Assembly: GCA_015075725.1 (NCBI GenBank)
Contig: JABTTV010000001.1
Location: 3,959,223-4,023,222, forward strand
Direction of reading: 5' to 3'
Origin: Anaerolineales bacterium
GTDB taxonomy: Bacteria; Chloroflexota; Anaerolineae; Anaerolineales; Villigracilaceae
DNA: 64,000 bases
Part shown: piece after piece, positions 1 through 8,747 of the stretch
Layout of the letters: each line of letters starts with the position of its first letter
Position numbering within the stretch: the stretch's first letter is position 1
Program-made: the position numbers and the translations under genes
The notes under the pieces: model-generated
Told to the model about the DNA's origin: nothing
Seen by the model: the letters and a program-made list of their open reading frames with translations, nothing else
The model's database searches: none

Positions 1-848
1 CGGGAATTTTCGAGCGCGGTCGCAGCCTGGCGCGCAAGGATCTGGAACAATTCCAGATCCGATTCGCGAAACGGTGATTCGTCCACCGCGCGGGCGGCGT
101 AGAAGACCGTGCTCAGGCTTGGATGATGAACCGGCACGAGAATCGCAGAACCAAGATCGAGGTCCGCGAGAAGCGTTTTGAGTGACGGATTTCCGGGTCC
201 GGTTGCATTGATCAAAACCGGGGAATCCGAGCCCCCCGCGCTGGAAATCAATTCCAACAATGAATTCGATTCGTAAATCCCCCGCGCGGCAAGGCGGGAA
301 TAATCCTTTGCGTCCTTCGGTTTTTGATAACACGCCGCCTGCGAACAATTGACCTGGGCGGTGATGGCTTTGATGACGAGATCGAGCAAAGGCGCGCGGC
401 GAATCTCGGAAAGCATCGCCTCGGTGACGGTAAATAGCGGGCGCAATGCCTGTGTGCGCGCGGCATCGCGTTTCTTTCGATTGTCGGCGAATGCAAGTTT
501 GACGGCATCGACCAGTTCGGCGCCCTGTTTGAACGGTTTGAGGATGAGCCCATCCACACCCTGCCGCAATGCGCGGATCGCGGTATCCACCGTTCCATGT
601 CCCGTCATGATGAGAATTGCGGCATCCGGCTGCCAGCGTTGGATATGCTGTATAACTTCGAAACCATCCACTTCGGGCATGCGAATGTCGACGAGAAGAA
701 GGTCGATCGGATGGTCTTCAAAGTACTCGACAGCTTTACGCGGATTGGTCTCGGTGACAACACGGTAACCCGCGCGCGAAAGCACCCGCTCGCACAGCAT
801 GGCAATTCCGGGTTCATCATCGACGACGTAAACGAAAGGTGATTCCAT
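1..848 (-). CDS. REC-GAF response regulator (partial at left edge)
   Basis: This gene runs off the left edge, so its C-terminus is missing. Residues 1-120 are a receiver domain: acidic pair D10/D11, phospho-acceptor D54 in LLVDIRMP, T82 and K104 (LKPF). From about residue 150 a GAF-like domain follows, with the C-terminal GAF pattern (DLELFQILARQAATALE). No DNA-binding output is seen in the visible 282 residues, so it probably acts by signal relay or ligand sensing. The ATG at 848 has GGAGAA seven bases upstream. It lies 75 bases downstream of a GAF-rich histidine kinase on the same strand, its likely phosphodonor. Confidence 0.85.
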   Translation of the reverse strand, partial: MESPFVYVVDDEPGIAMLCERVLSRAGYRVVTETNPRKAVEYFEDHPIDLLLVDIRMPEVDGFEVIQHIQRWQPDAAILIMTGHGTVDTAIRALRQGVDGLILKPFKQGAELVDAVKLAFADNRKKRDAARTQALRPLFTVTEAMLSEIRRAPLLDLVIKAITAQVNCSQAACYQKPKDAKDYSRLAARGIYESNSLLELISSAGGSDSPVLINATGPGNPSLKTLLADLDLGSAILVPVHHPSLSTVFYAARAVDESPFRESDLELFQILARQAATALENS

Positions 849-923
849 GTTCTCCGACTTTGTGTAACGGGCGTTATCCAACGCCCCGAGGCGCGTAAGA
901 GAACGCGCCCTACGCGATAATGA

Positions 924-3521
924 TTACAACGGCAGCCAGACCTCGAAGGCAGAACCGCGCCCGGATTGGCTCAGGACTTCGATCGTGCCGCCGTGATCGG
1001 CGACGATACCATACGTGACAGATAGACCAAGACCCGTGCCGCCGCTGTCGCCTTTGGTGGTAAAGAACGGCTCGAAGATCTTCGCCTGGGCTTCGGGTGT
1101 GATCCCCGTACCCGTATCGCGCACAGACATCACGACCCAATCGCGGTTTTCACGCCTGCTCCGGAACGTGCGTACCTGCATCTCGCCGCCGCGCGGCATC
1201 GCCTGCAATGCGTTGTGGATCAGATTGAGCAGAACCTGTTTCATTTGATTCGAATCAATGGACACCCAGGGCAGGGATTCGTCGAGCTCGAGGATGAGCG
1301 CAACATTGTTCGTTTGAATCAAATGACGAGTCAGCGCAATGACATCGTTCACCACTTCGTTCAGATCGGCGCTGGCGCGGATGCGCTCCCCCTGCCGCGA
1401 GAAATCGAGCAGACGACGGACGACGGAACTAGCCCTGCGCGCCTCGTTCAGGACCATGAGCAATTCCTGCCGGTGGTGTGAATCTTCGGGCAGGTCTTCC
1501 AGCATCAACTCTGAAAATCCCGTCACGGTGGTCAACGGGTTATTCAATTCATGCGCCACACCTGCCGCCATTTCGCCGACTGCTGCAAGTTTTGCCGCCT
1601 GCAAGAGACGATTCTCGGCGGCGCGCTGGGCTTCCATGCGTTCCTTGAGTTCCATCTCGGTCATCTGGAGTTGATGGACGGTTTCCTGCAAGCGTTGATA
1701 TTGATTGGCGCTGGTCACCACCGAGGCGAGAATCCCTGCGAGCGCTTCCATCGCGATCAAGTCGTTATGAGAGAAAGCGTTCAATTCGCGGCTTTCCACA
1801 TCGATGATGCCGAGAATCTGTTCGCCATCCTTGACGGCAACGCAGATCTCAGAGCGCGCCTCCCAGCCCCTGGTCGGTTGATAGAGCTTGCTTTGAGATG
1901 TGTCATTCAGCAGGACGCTCTCGCCCTTGCGAGATACGTGGCCGGTCACGCCTTCGAGGACGACAAAGTCTTCACCGTCCAGGGACTCGGTAAATGTCTT
2001 CGCCTGGGTCCCGCCGATGCCTTGAATGGAAAATTCATTGTGCGCATCGAGGAGTAAAATGGCCGCAAGCTCGTAACGAAAGTATTGCGCCACCAATTCC
2101 GCCGTGATGGAGGCAACTTCCTTTTTGTCGTTCAAGCCAATGACCTGTTGGACGACTTCATGGATCAAGCCCAGGCTTCGCGCCCGGCCCTCCGCCTCTT
2201 CGCGCAGGCGGGTGTATTCGATGAGTCCCGCCAGATGGCTGGCGATCACAACCATGAGATGCTCGTCGTATTGACTGAACGCCTCCGCTTGCGCATTCTC
2301 GATGACAAGCACGCCCATCGCCTGTCCGCGGTAACGGAGCGGGACGATCAACTCAGAACGGGCGGTTTTATGAATCCCAATGTAACCTTCGCGGGACGAA
2401 TCCGAGACACGACGGACCCGTCCCTCTTTCAGGAACGGCTGGATGGGATGCTCCGTCACAGAAGCGCTGGTCACGTTCAATTTGCCTTCATATAAACGAT
2501 ATTCGCGAAGGATGCGACCATCGCTCGATCTTAAGAAGAGCGCGATCAATTCGGTGCTGAAAGCGCGGGTAAGCAAACCGAACATACGGCGGGCAATCTG
2601 GTCGAGATTCTGCGCGGAGGAAACGGTCAATACGAAGTCGTTCAGCAAGCCAAGCCTGCGCAGGTGCGAGGACATCTCCGAGAAGGTCACAACGATATCC
2701 ACCGTTTGCGGGATGCCCATCGCCAGTTCGCGCAGTTGACCGCGTTCGGATGTCGTAAATTCCTTCTGACGCCACATCGCAACGACGCCGATCAGGCGTT
2801 GCCCGATCACCAAGGGTAAACAGATCCATGCGCCGCTGTTCGGTTTCAGGTTTGTAAACGGGAGTTGGTCGAAGTTTGGCTGTCCGCGGGTGAGCAGTAA
2901 ATCAGAGAGCGAACGGTTGACCCGGCGGAAGACCGGATTTTCGTCGATCAGAAGGGAGGCTCCGCGTGCCCTGGGAGCGTTCCACTCAGCTTGAACGTCG
3001 AGCGTATCACCCCGCCGAATCGCAAGCCAGGCTCCCTGGCAGGTTACCGTCTGCACAAAGTTGGTGAGGACTTTTTCGAGCGCAAGAGGCAGATTGAAGG
3101 CCAGCCCAGATTGGAGGTCGGGAAGAAGCGCCTGTCCCTTCGGGGCAAGCTGACCGGAAAGCAGGGAGGTCATCAAGCGCCAGACTCTCTGCGCTTCGGC
3201 GGTCTGCTCCTCAGCGCCGACCAGGATGAGTTTCGACGAGTTCGAGATCGGAAAGGCATAAAAACGCCCGTGGCCCAACCCGCGGTTCTTCCCCATCTCT
3301 GCAGAGCGTGGATGTCCTCCTGTAAGAGCGCCGCACAACCACGCGTCCGTCGAATTGATCGCCATGATGCCGGTCAATTCGTTCTGAGCCGCCTTATTCA
3401 AACGGTGAGATACGCGCACGAGCCAAACGCCCCCCACCCGTTCCGCCAGCACAGCCCAGTTTGCGCCGGAGAGTTGAACGGCTTCCTTGAGTTGGGTCTC
3501 GATGCCTGTTTCGGTCTGCAT
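924..3521 (-). CDS. multi-GAF sensor histidine kinase
   Basis: The 865-residue protein has no membrane segment, so it is a cytoplasmic sensor kinase. The first 600 residues hold about three GAF-type modules, each ending in a 'LVGVLVIEN...A..H..GLIEY'-like pattern. A short coiled coil near 605-640 leads into HisKA with phospho-accepting H657 in VAHELNNPL. The HATPase_c domain has N box NLIHNALQAM, G1 DTGTG, F box FEPFFTTK and G2 GTGLGL. It is read with the REC-GAF regulator downstream, forming a two-component pair. A TATAAT box lies 17-22 bases before the start. The signal sensed cannot be told from sequence. Confidence 0.9.
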   Translation of the reverse strand: MQTETGIETQLKEAVQLSGANWAVLAERVGGVWLVRVSHRLNKAAQNELTGIMAINSTDAWLCGALTGGHPRSAEMGKNRGLGHGRFYAFPISNSSKLILVGAEEQTAEAQRVWRLMTSLLSGQLAPKGQALLPDLQSGLAFNLPLALEKVLTNFVQTVTCQGAWLAIRRGDTLDVQAEWNAPRARGASLLIDENPVFRRVNRSLSDLLLTRGQPNFDQLPFTNLKPNSGAWICLPLVIGQRLIGVVAMWRQKEFTTSERGQLRELAMGIPQTVDIVVTFSEMSSHLRRLGLLNDFVLTVSSAQNLDQIARRMFGLLTRAFSTELIALFLRSSDGRILREYRLYEGKLNVTSASVTEHPIQPFLKEGRVRRVSDSSREGYIGIHKTARSELIVPLRYRGQAMGVLVIENAQAEAFSQYDEHLMVVIASHLAGLIEYTRLREEAEGRARSLGLIHEVVQQVIGLNDKKEVASITAELVAQYFRYELAAILLLDAHNEFSIQGIGGTQAKTFTESLDGEDFVVLEGVTGHVSRKGESVLLNDTSQSKLYQPTRGWEARSEICVAVKDGEQILGIIDVESRELNAFSHNDLIAMEALAGILASVVTSANQYQRLQETVHQLQMTEMELKERMEAQRAAENRLLQAAKLAAVGEMAAGVAHELNNPLTTVTGFSELMLEDLPEDSHHRQELLMVLNEARRASSVVRRLLDFSRQGERIRASADLNEVVNDVIALTRHLIQTNNVALILELDESLPWVSIDSNQMKQVLLNLIHNALQAMPRGGEMQVRTFRSRRENRDWVVMSVRDTGTGITPEAQAKIFEPFFTTKGDSGGTGLGLSVTYGIVADHGGTIEVLSQSGRGSAFEVWLPL

Positions 3522-3537
3522 GGCGGTTGTTTTTCAA

Positions 3538-3543
3538 ATTATA
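3538..3543 (-). promoter_or_regulatory. -10 box of the GAF histidine kinase
   Basis: Perfect TATAAT on the minus strand, 17 bases before the kinase ATG, leaving a leader of about ten bases. The -35 element is not clear. Confidence 0.45.
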
Positions 3544-3590
3544 CCCGCGTCACTCATGATTAAGACATTTCACGTTAAAATAACCGCCTT

Positions 3591-4934
3591 ATGAAGGATA
3601 TCATCGTGATCGGCGGCGGACTCGCCGGGAGTGAAGCCGCCTGGCAGATCGCCGGACGAAATTTAAGGGTAAAACTTTATGAAATGCGTCCGCAGGCGTC
3701 GACCGGCGCTCATGTGACGGATCAACTTGCGGAATTGGTCTGCTCTAACTCACTCGGTTCGAACCAGGCCGACCGCGCTTCGGGCGTCCTGAAAAATGAA
3801 CTACGCCGGCTGGATTCCCTCCTCGTCAAATGCGCGGAGGAAACGGCTCTCCCCGCCGGGGCAGCGCTTGCCGTGGACCGCGAGGCGTTTGCACGCAGGG
3901 TGACGAAAAAGATTTCGGCTCACCCGAACATTGAGTTGATCCGTGAAGAGGTGAAAGAGATTCCACTTTCGCCGGTCGTCATCGCCAGTGGACCGCTCAC
4001 CTCGGAAAGTCTCTCAAACTCCGTTGCGGCGTTGAGCGGCGACGAACACCTTTTCTTCTTCGACGCCATCTCTCCCATCGTGCGTGCCGAAAGCATCGAC
4101 ATGAAAATCGCTTTTCGCGCTTCGCGTTACGATAAAAGCGAGCAGGATGAAGGCGATTACATCAATTGCCCCTTTACCAAGGAAGAATATTACGAATTCC
4201 TGCATGCCTTGCGCACGGCAGAGCGCATCGAACTGCGCTCCTTTGAAGACGCAATCAAGACAGGCGTGAAGGCAGGTCACTTCTTCGAAGGTTGTCTGCC
4301 CGTGGAGATCATCGCCGAACGAGGTGACGAATCGCTGGCTTATGGACCCATGCGCCCGGTCGGCTTGCGCGACCCACGGACGGGTAAACGTCCGTACGCG
4401 GTGGCGCAGCTCCGGCAGGATAATCTGGCTGGCAGTTTGTATAACATCGTTGGTTTTCAGACCAATCTGAAATTCCCCGAGCAAAGACGCGTGTTAAGAA
4501 TGATCCCCGGACTCGAAAACGCCGAGTTCGAGCGATATGGCCAGATGCATCGCAATACATTCATTGCTTCGCCCAAGCTTCTGCGCCCCACCCTTCAACA
4601 TATCTCCCGCGACAACCTTTTCTTTGCAGGTCAGATCACCGGCGTGGAAGGCTACATGGGCAACATCGCCACAGGACTGCTGGCGGGAATCAATCTGGCG
4701 CGATTCATGCAGGGTAAACCGCTGTTTGAACTCCCCCGCGAGACGATGCTCGGCGCATTATGTCATTACGTCACCCATGCCGACCTGAAAGACTTCCAAC
4801 CGATGAAAGCCAACTTCGGCATCCTGCCGGAACTTCATCCTGAAAGGAAGATCGGCAAACGCGAAAAGGGTCAAGCCCACGCAGACCGCGCCGCAGGCGC
4901 ATTGGAAGATTATTTACGGAATCAACCATCATGA
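3591..4934 (+). CDS. trmFO: methylenetetrahydrofolate-tRNA-(uracil-5-)-methyltransferase
   Basis: TrmFO makes 5-methyluridine at position 54 of tRNA, using methylene-THF as carbon donor and FAD/NAD(P)H. The 447-residue length is typical. The N-terminal Rossmann motif is IGGGLAGSEAAWQIA (residues 6-20), and conserved TrmFO stretches follow (ELVCSNSLGSN, the YINCPFTKEEYYEF segment, PYAVAQLRQDN, GQITGVEGYMGNIATG). This FAD family is found in Gram-positives, Chloroflexota and related phyla in place of the SAM-dependent TrmA. Its TGA overlaps the next ATG (ATGA), so the peptidase downstream is probably translationally coupled. Confidence 0.95.
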   Translation: MKDIIVIGGGLAGSEAAWQIAGRNLRVKLYEMRPQASTGAHVTDQLAELVCSNSLGSNQADRASGVLKNELRRLDSLLVKCAEETALPAGAALAVDREAFARRVTKKISAHPNIELIREEVKEIPLSPVVIASGPLTSESLSNSVAALSGDEHLFFFDAISPIVRAESIDMKIAFRASRYDKSEQDEGDYINCPFTKEEYYEFLHALRTAERIELRSFEDAIKTGVKAGHFFEGCLPVEIIAERGDESLAYGPMRPVGLRDPRTGKRPYAVAQLRQDNLAGSLYNIVGFQTNLKFPEQRRVLRMIPGLENAEFERYGQMHRNTFIASPKLLRPTLQHISRDNLFFAGQITGVEGYMGNIATGLLAGINLARFMQGKPLFELPRETMLGALCHYVTHADLKDFQPMKANFGILPELHPERKIGKREKGQAHADRAAGALEDYLRNQPS

Positions 4935-5833
4935 ACAAACGGAATCCAACGATCTATCTGGGTCTTATAAGCACGTTGTTCCTGGCCATAACAGGCTGGT
5001 ACGCCTTTTCATTCAACACATACAGCACGACTCCGGAAACATTCGATGGAGAACGCGCATTGGCAGATGTGGAAGTCCAGGTCGCCATGGGACCACGAAC
5101 GCCCGGGTCGGCCGGACATGCCCAGGTCCGCGAATGGATGCGCACAGAGTTGGAAAATACCGGCTGGCTTGTAGAAGTCCACGAGGCGGAGCGGCTGGGA
5201 CATCCCATTTACAACATTATTGCAAAGAAAGGCGGGGAATTACCGCAAATCATCCTTGCCGCGCATTACGATACAAGATTTATCGCCGACCACGATCCGG
5301 TTGAAACGAAGAGGAGCGAGCCTGTTCCCGGCGCGAACGACGGCGCATCCGGAGTGGCGGTTTTGCTCGAACTAGCCCGCATATTGCCGGATGATACAGT
5401 GCCCGTGTGGCTGGTTTTCTTCGACGCAGAAGATAACGGGCGCATCGAGGGCTGGGATTGGATCCTCGGCTCGCGCGCATTCGTGGAGGAAATCCCTGTT
5501 CGTCCCCGGGCGGTGATCATCGTGGATATGGTCGGGGATGCGGATTTGAACCTTTATTACGAAAGGAATTCAGACGTCACCCTTCGTGCGGAAATTTGGA
5601 AGACCGCAGAGCGGCTCGGTTATGGCGATATATTCATTCCGTCGGAGAAACACAGCATGCTCGACGATCACACCCCCTTTCTCGAGAAAGGCATCCCTGC
5701 CGTTGATATCATTGACTTCGATTATCCCTACTGGCATACCACCGAAGACACAGCGGATAAGGTATCAGCCGACAGCCTGAAAGCCGTGGGGGATACGCTC
5801 TGGCATTGGGTCGTTGAACAAGGCGGAAATTAA
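4931..5833 (+). CDS. membrane-anchored M28-family zinc peptidase / glutaminyl cyclase-like
   Basis: The 300-residue protein starts with an uncleaved signal anchor (about residues 8-28) and an extracellular catalytic domain. Zinc-site motifs of the M28 fold are all visible: H in AAHYDTR, D in GANDGASG, E in FFDAEDNG, D in VDMVGD and H in YWHTTEDT. The compact single-domain layout resembles both bacterial M28 aminopeptidases and glutaminyl-peptide cyclotransferases, and I cannot separate the two. It overlaps trmFO by four bases. Confidence 0.82.
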   Translation: MNKRNPTIYLGLISTLFLAITGWYAFSFNTYSTTPETFDGERALADVEVQVAMGPRTPGSAGHAQVREWMRTELENTGWLVEVHEAERLGHPIYNIIAKKGGELPQIILAAHYDTRFIADHDPVETKRSEPVPGANDGASGVAVLLELARILPDDTVPVWLVFFDAEDNGRIEGWDWILGSRAFVEEIPVRPRAVIIVDMVGDADLNLYYERNSDVTLRAEIWKTAERLGYGDIFIPSEKHSMLDDHTPFLEKGIPAVDIIDFDYPYWHTTEDTADKVSADSLKAVGDTLWHWVVEQGGN

Positions 5834-5872
5834 GAGTGGTCAAAAGAAAAGACTGGGCTTACACTTAAGGCA

Positions 5873-7144
5873 ATGGCAGTACAGGCATCTTTGCGTAAAC
5901 TTCGTCCCATTTGGGTGGAACGCGTTTCCCGAGAAATGGCGGTTGGGGAAGGTATACGCGCGGGTTTCACAGAGCAATTGGAAAGATTCTATGACCTGCT
6001 CGAACAAACCATCATCACCGGCGACATGGCATGGCTCGACCCGATCCTGTACGATTGGGGACGCTCTCCCACCGAAACGAACCTCGAACATGCCGATTAT
6101 TATGTTTCATTCATTCTGAACCGCATGATCTCGCTCACCCTCGAGATCTCCCGGGAGCACCTTAAACCCAAAGAGGCGCTTGAACTTCTCGCGGCGACCA
6201 TCCCGGTATTGACACATAGTCTGGGCGTGGTGATCCGGTACGAGATGGAAACCCGCGTAGCACATATTTCGAAGGAATTGGGGGCGGTGCAGGAAAAGTT
6301 GCAGATCCTCGATCAGAATAAATCCAAGTTCATCTCCGTGGCGGCGCACGAACTGAAGACTCCGCTCACTCTGATCGAAGGCTACACCTCCATGATGGCA
6401 GACTTTATCCAGGCCGACTCGCAGGCGCAAATGCGAAGCTACCTGGCCGGGGTAAATACCGGCGTCCTGCGCTTACGGGAAATTATCGACGATATGATCG
6501 ATGTGTCCTTGATAGATAACAACCTGCTCACATTGAACATCCAGCCGATGTGGATCAGCCATCTATTGGATCTCGCTCGAAACGAGTTCAAGAAAACGAT
6601 CGCTGAACGAAAGCAGACCTTGACCGTCAATGACTTCGAAGGAAGCGACCTGATGATCTACGGCGACTCTGAAAGGTTGTATCAGGCGCTCAACAACGTA
6701 ATAACGAATGCCATTAAATACACACCGGACAGGGGTCAGATCACGATCGACGGGCGGCTCCTGCCAGGATTTATCGAAATCACCGTCAAGGATACCGGGA
6801 TCGGCATTTCCGCCGAAGATCAAGCGCTCATCTTCGAAAAATTCGGCCAACTCGGCAAGGAGGACTTACACTCCAGCGGCAAAATAAAATTCAAGGGGGG
6901 CGGACCCGGTCTGGGTCTTTCCATCACTCGCGGCGTTATCGAGGCGCACGGTGGAACGATATGGGTTGAATCCCCAGGTTACGACGAAGTAAAATTACCC
7001 GGCTCGACCTTTCACATCTTGCTGCCTACACGAACCGAGCCGACAAACCCTGTCATGCTCAAATTCTTTGGCAGCCTTGAACAAAAAATGGAAACTGATC
7101 TACGTGGCGAAGAAAATCCCCCAACCGACGATCCCCCCGCGTGA
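5873..7144 (+). CDS. soluble sensor histidine kinase
   Basis: This 423-residue kinase lacks membrane segments. Residues 1-120 form an all-helical sensor-like region, reminiscent of RsbR-type N-domains. A coiled coil (130-150) precedes HisKA with H159 in SVAAHELKTPL, then HATPase_c with N box NNVITNAIKYT, DTGIG, FEKFGQ and GGPGLGLS. AAGG upstream of the ATG serves as RBS. No regulator gene is adjacent. Its 3' end overlaps the start of hflX. Confidence 0.88.
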   Translation: MAVQASLRKLRPIWVERVSREMAVGEGIRAGFTEQLERFYDLLEQTIITGDMAWLDPILYDWGRSPTETNLEHADYYVSFILNRMISLTLEISREHLKPKEALELLAATIPVLTHSLGVVIRYEMETRVAHISKELGAVQEKLQILDQNKSKFISVAAHELKTPLTLIEGYTSMMADFIQADSQAQMRSYLAGVNTGVLRLREIIDDMIDVSLIDNNLLTLNIQPMWISHLLDLARNEFKKTIAERKQTLTVNDFEGSDLMIYGDSERLYQALNNVITNAIKYTPDRGQITIDGRLLPGFIEITVKDTGIGISAEDQALIFEKFGQLGKEDLHSSGKIKFKGGGPGLGLSITRGVIEAHGGTIWVESPGYDEVKLPGSTFHILLPTRTEPTNPVMLKFFGSLEQKMETDLRGEENPPTDDPPA

Positions 7145-8477
7145 GCGCGCCTTCCTTGCAGGCGTTGAGCTTCGCGACCATAAAAATGTCCTTTCGCTAG
7201 AAGACTCGCTTGCAGAGTTGGCATTGCTTGCAGACACTGCCGGCGTGGATGTCGTCGGCGAGATCACGCAGCGGCTGCAACGCCCGAACGTCGAGACATA
7301 CATCGGTCCCGGCAAGGTGGAAGAGCTCAGGGCGCTTGCCGAAGAAACTCTCGCTGAAGTCGTCATCTTCGACGATGAACTTTCACCGCGCCACCAACGC
7401 GAACTGGAAAAAGCGCTCGGCAAAAACATACGCGTCATCGACCGCACGGCGCTGATCCTCGACATCTTCGCCCAGCATGCCCATACAAAAGAAGGCATGC
7501 TGCAGGTGGAACTCGCTCAATACGAATACAACCTTCCCCGCCTCACCCGCGCATGGACGCATCTTGAACGGCAGGCAGGCGGCGGCGGCGGACGCGCCGG
7601 TTCGACCGGCGGAGTGGGCTTGCGTGGTCCCGGCGAGACCCAGCTCGAGGTTGACCGCCGCACGATCCGCAAACGCATTGCGCACATCAAAAAAGAACTG
7701 GACAAAGTGGAGGCGCATCGCATGCGCTACCGGGCACAAAGGAAACGTTCGCGCATCCCCACCGTTGCCCTGGTCGGATACACCAACGCGGGCAAGTCCA
7801 CGCTCCTGAACCGCCTCGCCAAAGCCGATGTCTACGTTGCAGACCAACTTTTCGCCACGCTCGATCCGACCACGCGACGCGTCCAGCTTCCCGGCGATAA
7901 TACGGCTCTTTTCACCGATACAGTCGGATTCATCCAAAAACTCCCGACCACGCTGGTCGCGGCATTCCATGCGACGCTCGAAGAGATCGCCGAAGCCGAC
8001 CTGTTACTGCATATCGTTGACATTTCCCATCCGAACGCGCTCGGACAATATCAAGCCGTTTTACAAACCCTGGAAGAGATCGGGGCAGGTCATATACCGA
8101 TGATCACCGCCTTGAACAAAGCCGATCGGTTGAAAGATCCGGAAAATGCGGCAAGGATATTGGAAAATTTTCACAAATCCGTGGCAACATCCGCTTTGAA
8201 AGGCTCGGGCATGGATGATTTGCTCATGCTCGTGCAGGAAGAATTATTCGAGGCATTCGAAACGATTGGCGTCCGCCTTCCATATAAGGAAGGTGCGTTG
8301 ATCTCGCTCTATCACGAACTTGGTCAGGTGGAGCGCGTCGAGCACGAACGCGGCGGTGTCTTGATCCATGGGAGTCTGCCTGGAAGGCTACTGGCGCAAT
8401 TCGCACCCTGGAAGATCCAACCGAACGGCAGCGCGCCGGGAATGCATGAGACCGAAGCCGACCTGGAGGAAGCATGA
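7068..8477 (+). CDS. hflX: ribosome-associated GTPase HflX
   Basis: HflX is a GTPase that binds and can split stalled or hibernating 70S ribosomes. The N-terminal HflX domain (about 28-170) carries YIGPGKVEEL, and a glycine-rich linker (GGGGGRAGSTGG) follows before GPGETQLE. The G domain has G1 GYTNAGKST (237-245), G3 DTVGFI and G4 NKAD. The C-terminal extension is short. No ATG is available. The TTG at 7068 gives 469 residues and overlaps the previous kinase by 77 bases; GTG at 7104 is an alternative that would shorten the overlap. Confidence 0.93.
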   Translation: MAALNKKWKLIYVAKKIPQPTIPPRERAFLAGVELRDHKNVLSLEDSLAELALLADTAGVDVVGEITQRLQRPNVETYIGPGKVEELRALAEETLAEVVIFDDELSPRHQRELEKALGKNIRVIDRTALILDIFAQHAHTKEGMLQVELAQYEYNLPRLTRAWTHLERQAGGGGGRAGSTGGVGLRGPGETQLEVDRRTIRKRIAHIKKELDKVEAHRMRYRAQRKRSRIPTVALVGYTNAGKSTLLNRLAKADVYVADQLFATLDPTTRRVQLPGDNTALFTDTVGFIQKLPTTLVAAFHATLEEIAEADLLLHIVDISHPNALGQYQAVLQTLEEIGAGHIPMITALNKADRLKDPENAARILENFHKSVATSALKGSGMDDLLMLVQEELFEAFETIGVRLPYKEGALISLYHELGQVERVEHERGGVLIHGSLPGRLLAQFAPWKIQPNGSAPGMHETEADLEEA

Positions 8478-8677
8478 TCTCGAAAATGCTCGATTTTCTT
8501 TCAGAATATCTCGCCCATCGCAAAGGCCTTCTGCCAATCATCGGGCTGGCGCTCATCCTCCTGAACCTGCTCCTCCAATTCATCTTCCCCGGCTCGATCC
8601 TTGCGACCGCCAATCTTTGCCTGCATCTCGGGTTGATCGTCGCCATCTTCGGCTTGATGCTTGCGTGGGCTTTGTAG
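8474..8677 (+). CDS. small two-helix membrane protein
   Basis: The 67-residue protein has two hydrophobic helices (about 20-40 and 45-66). Its ATG overlaps the hflX stop as ATGA, which supports real coupled translation. I recognise no family. Confidence 0.6.
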   Translation: MISKMLDFLSEYLAHRKGLLPIIGLALILLNLLLQFIFPGSILATANLCLHLGLIVAIFGLMLAWAL

Positions 8678-8747
8678 TTTGACGGGAGTTCAATATCTTT
8701 CGCCGGCAAATAGGAAGTGGGGAAACCTGCACCACTTGTGATTCGCC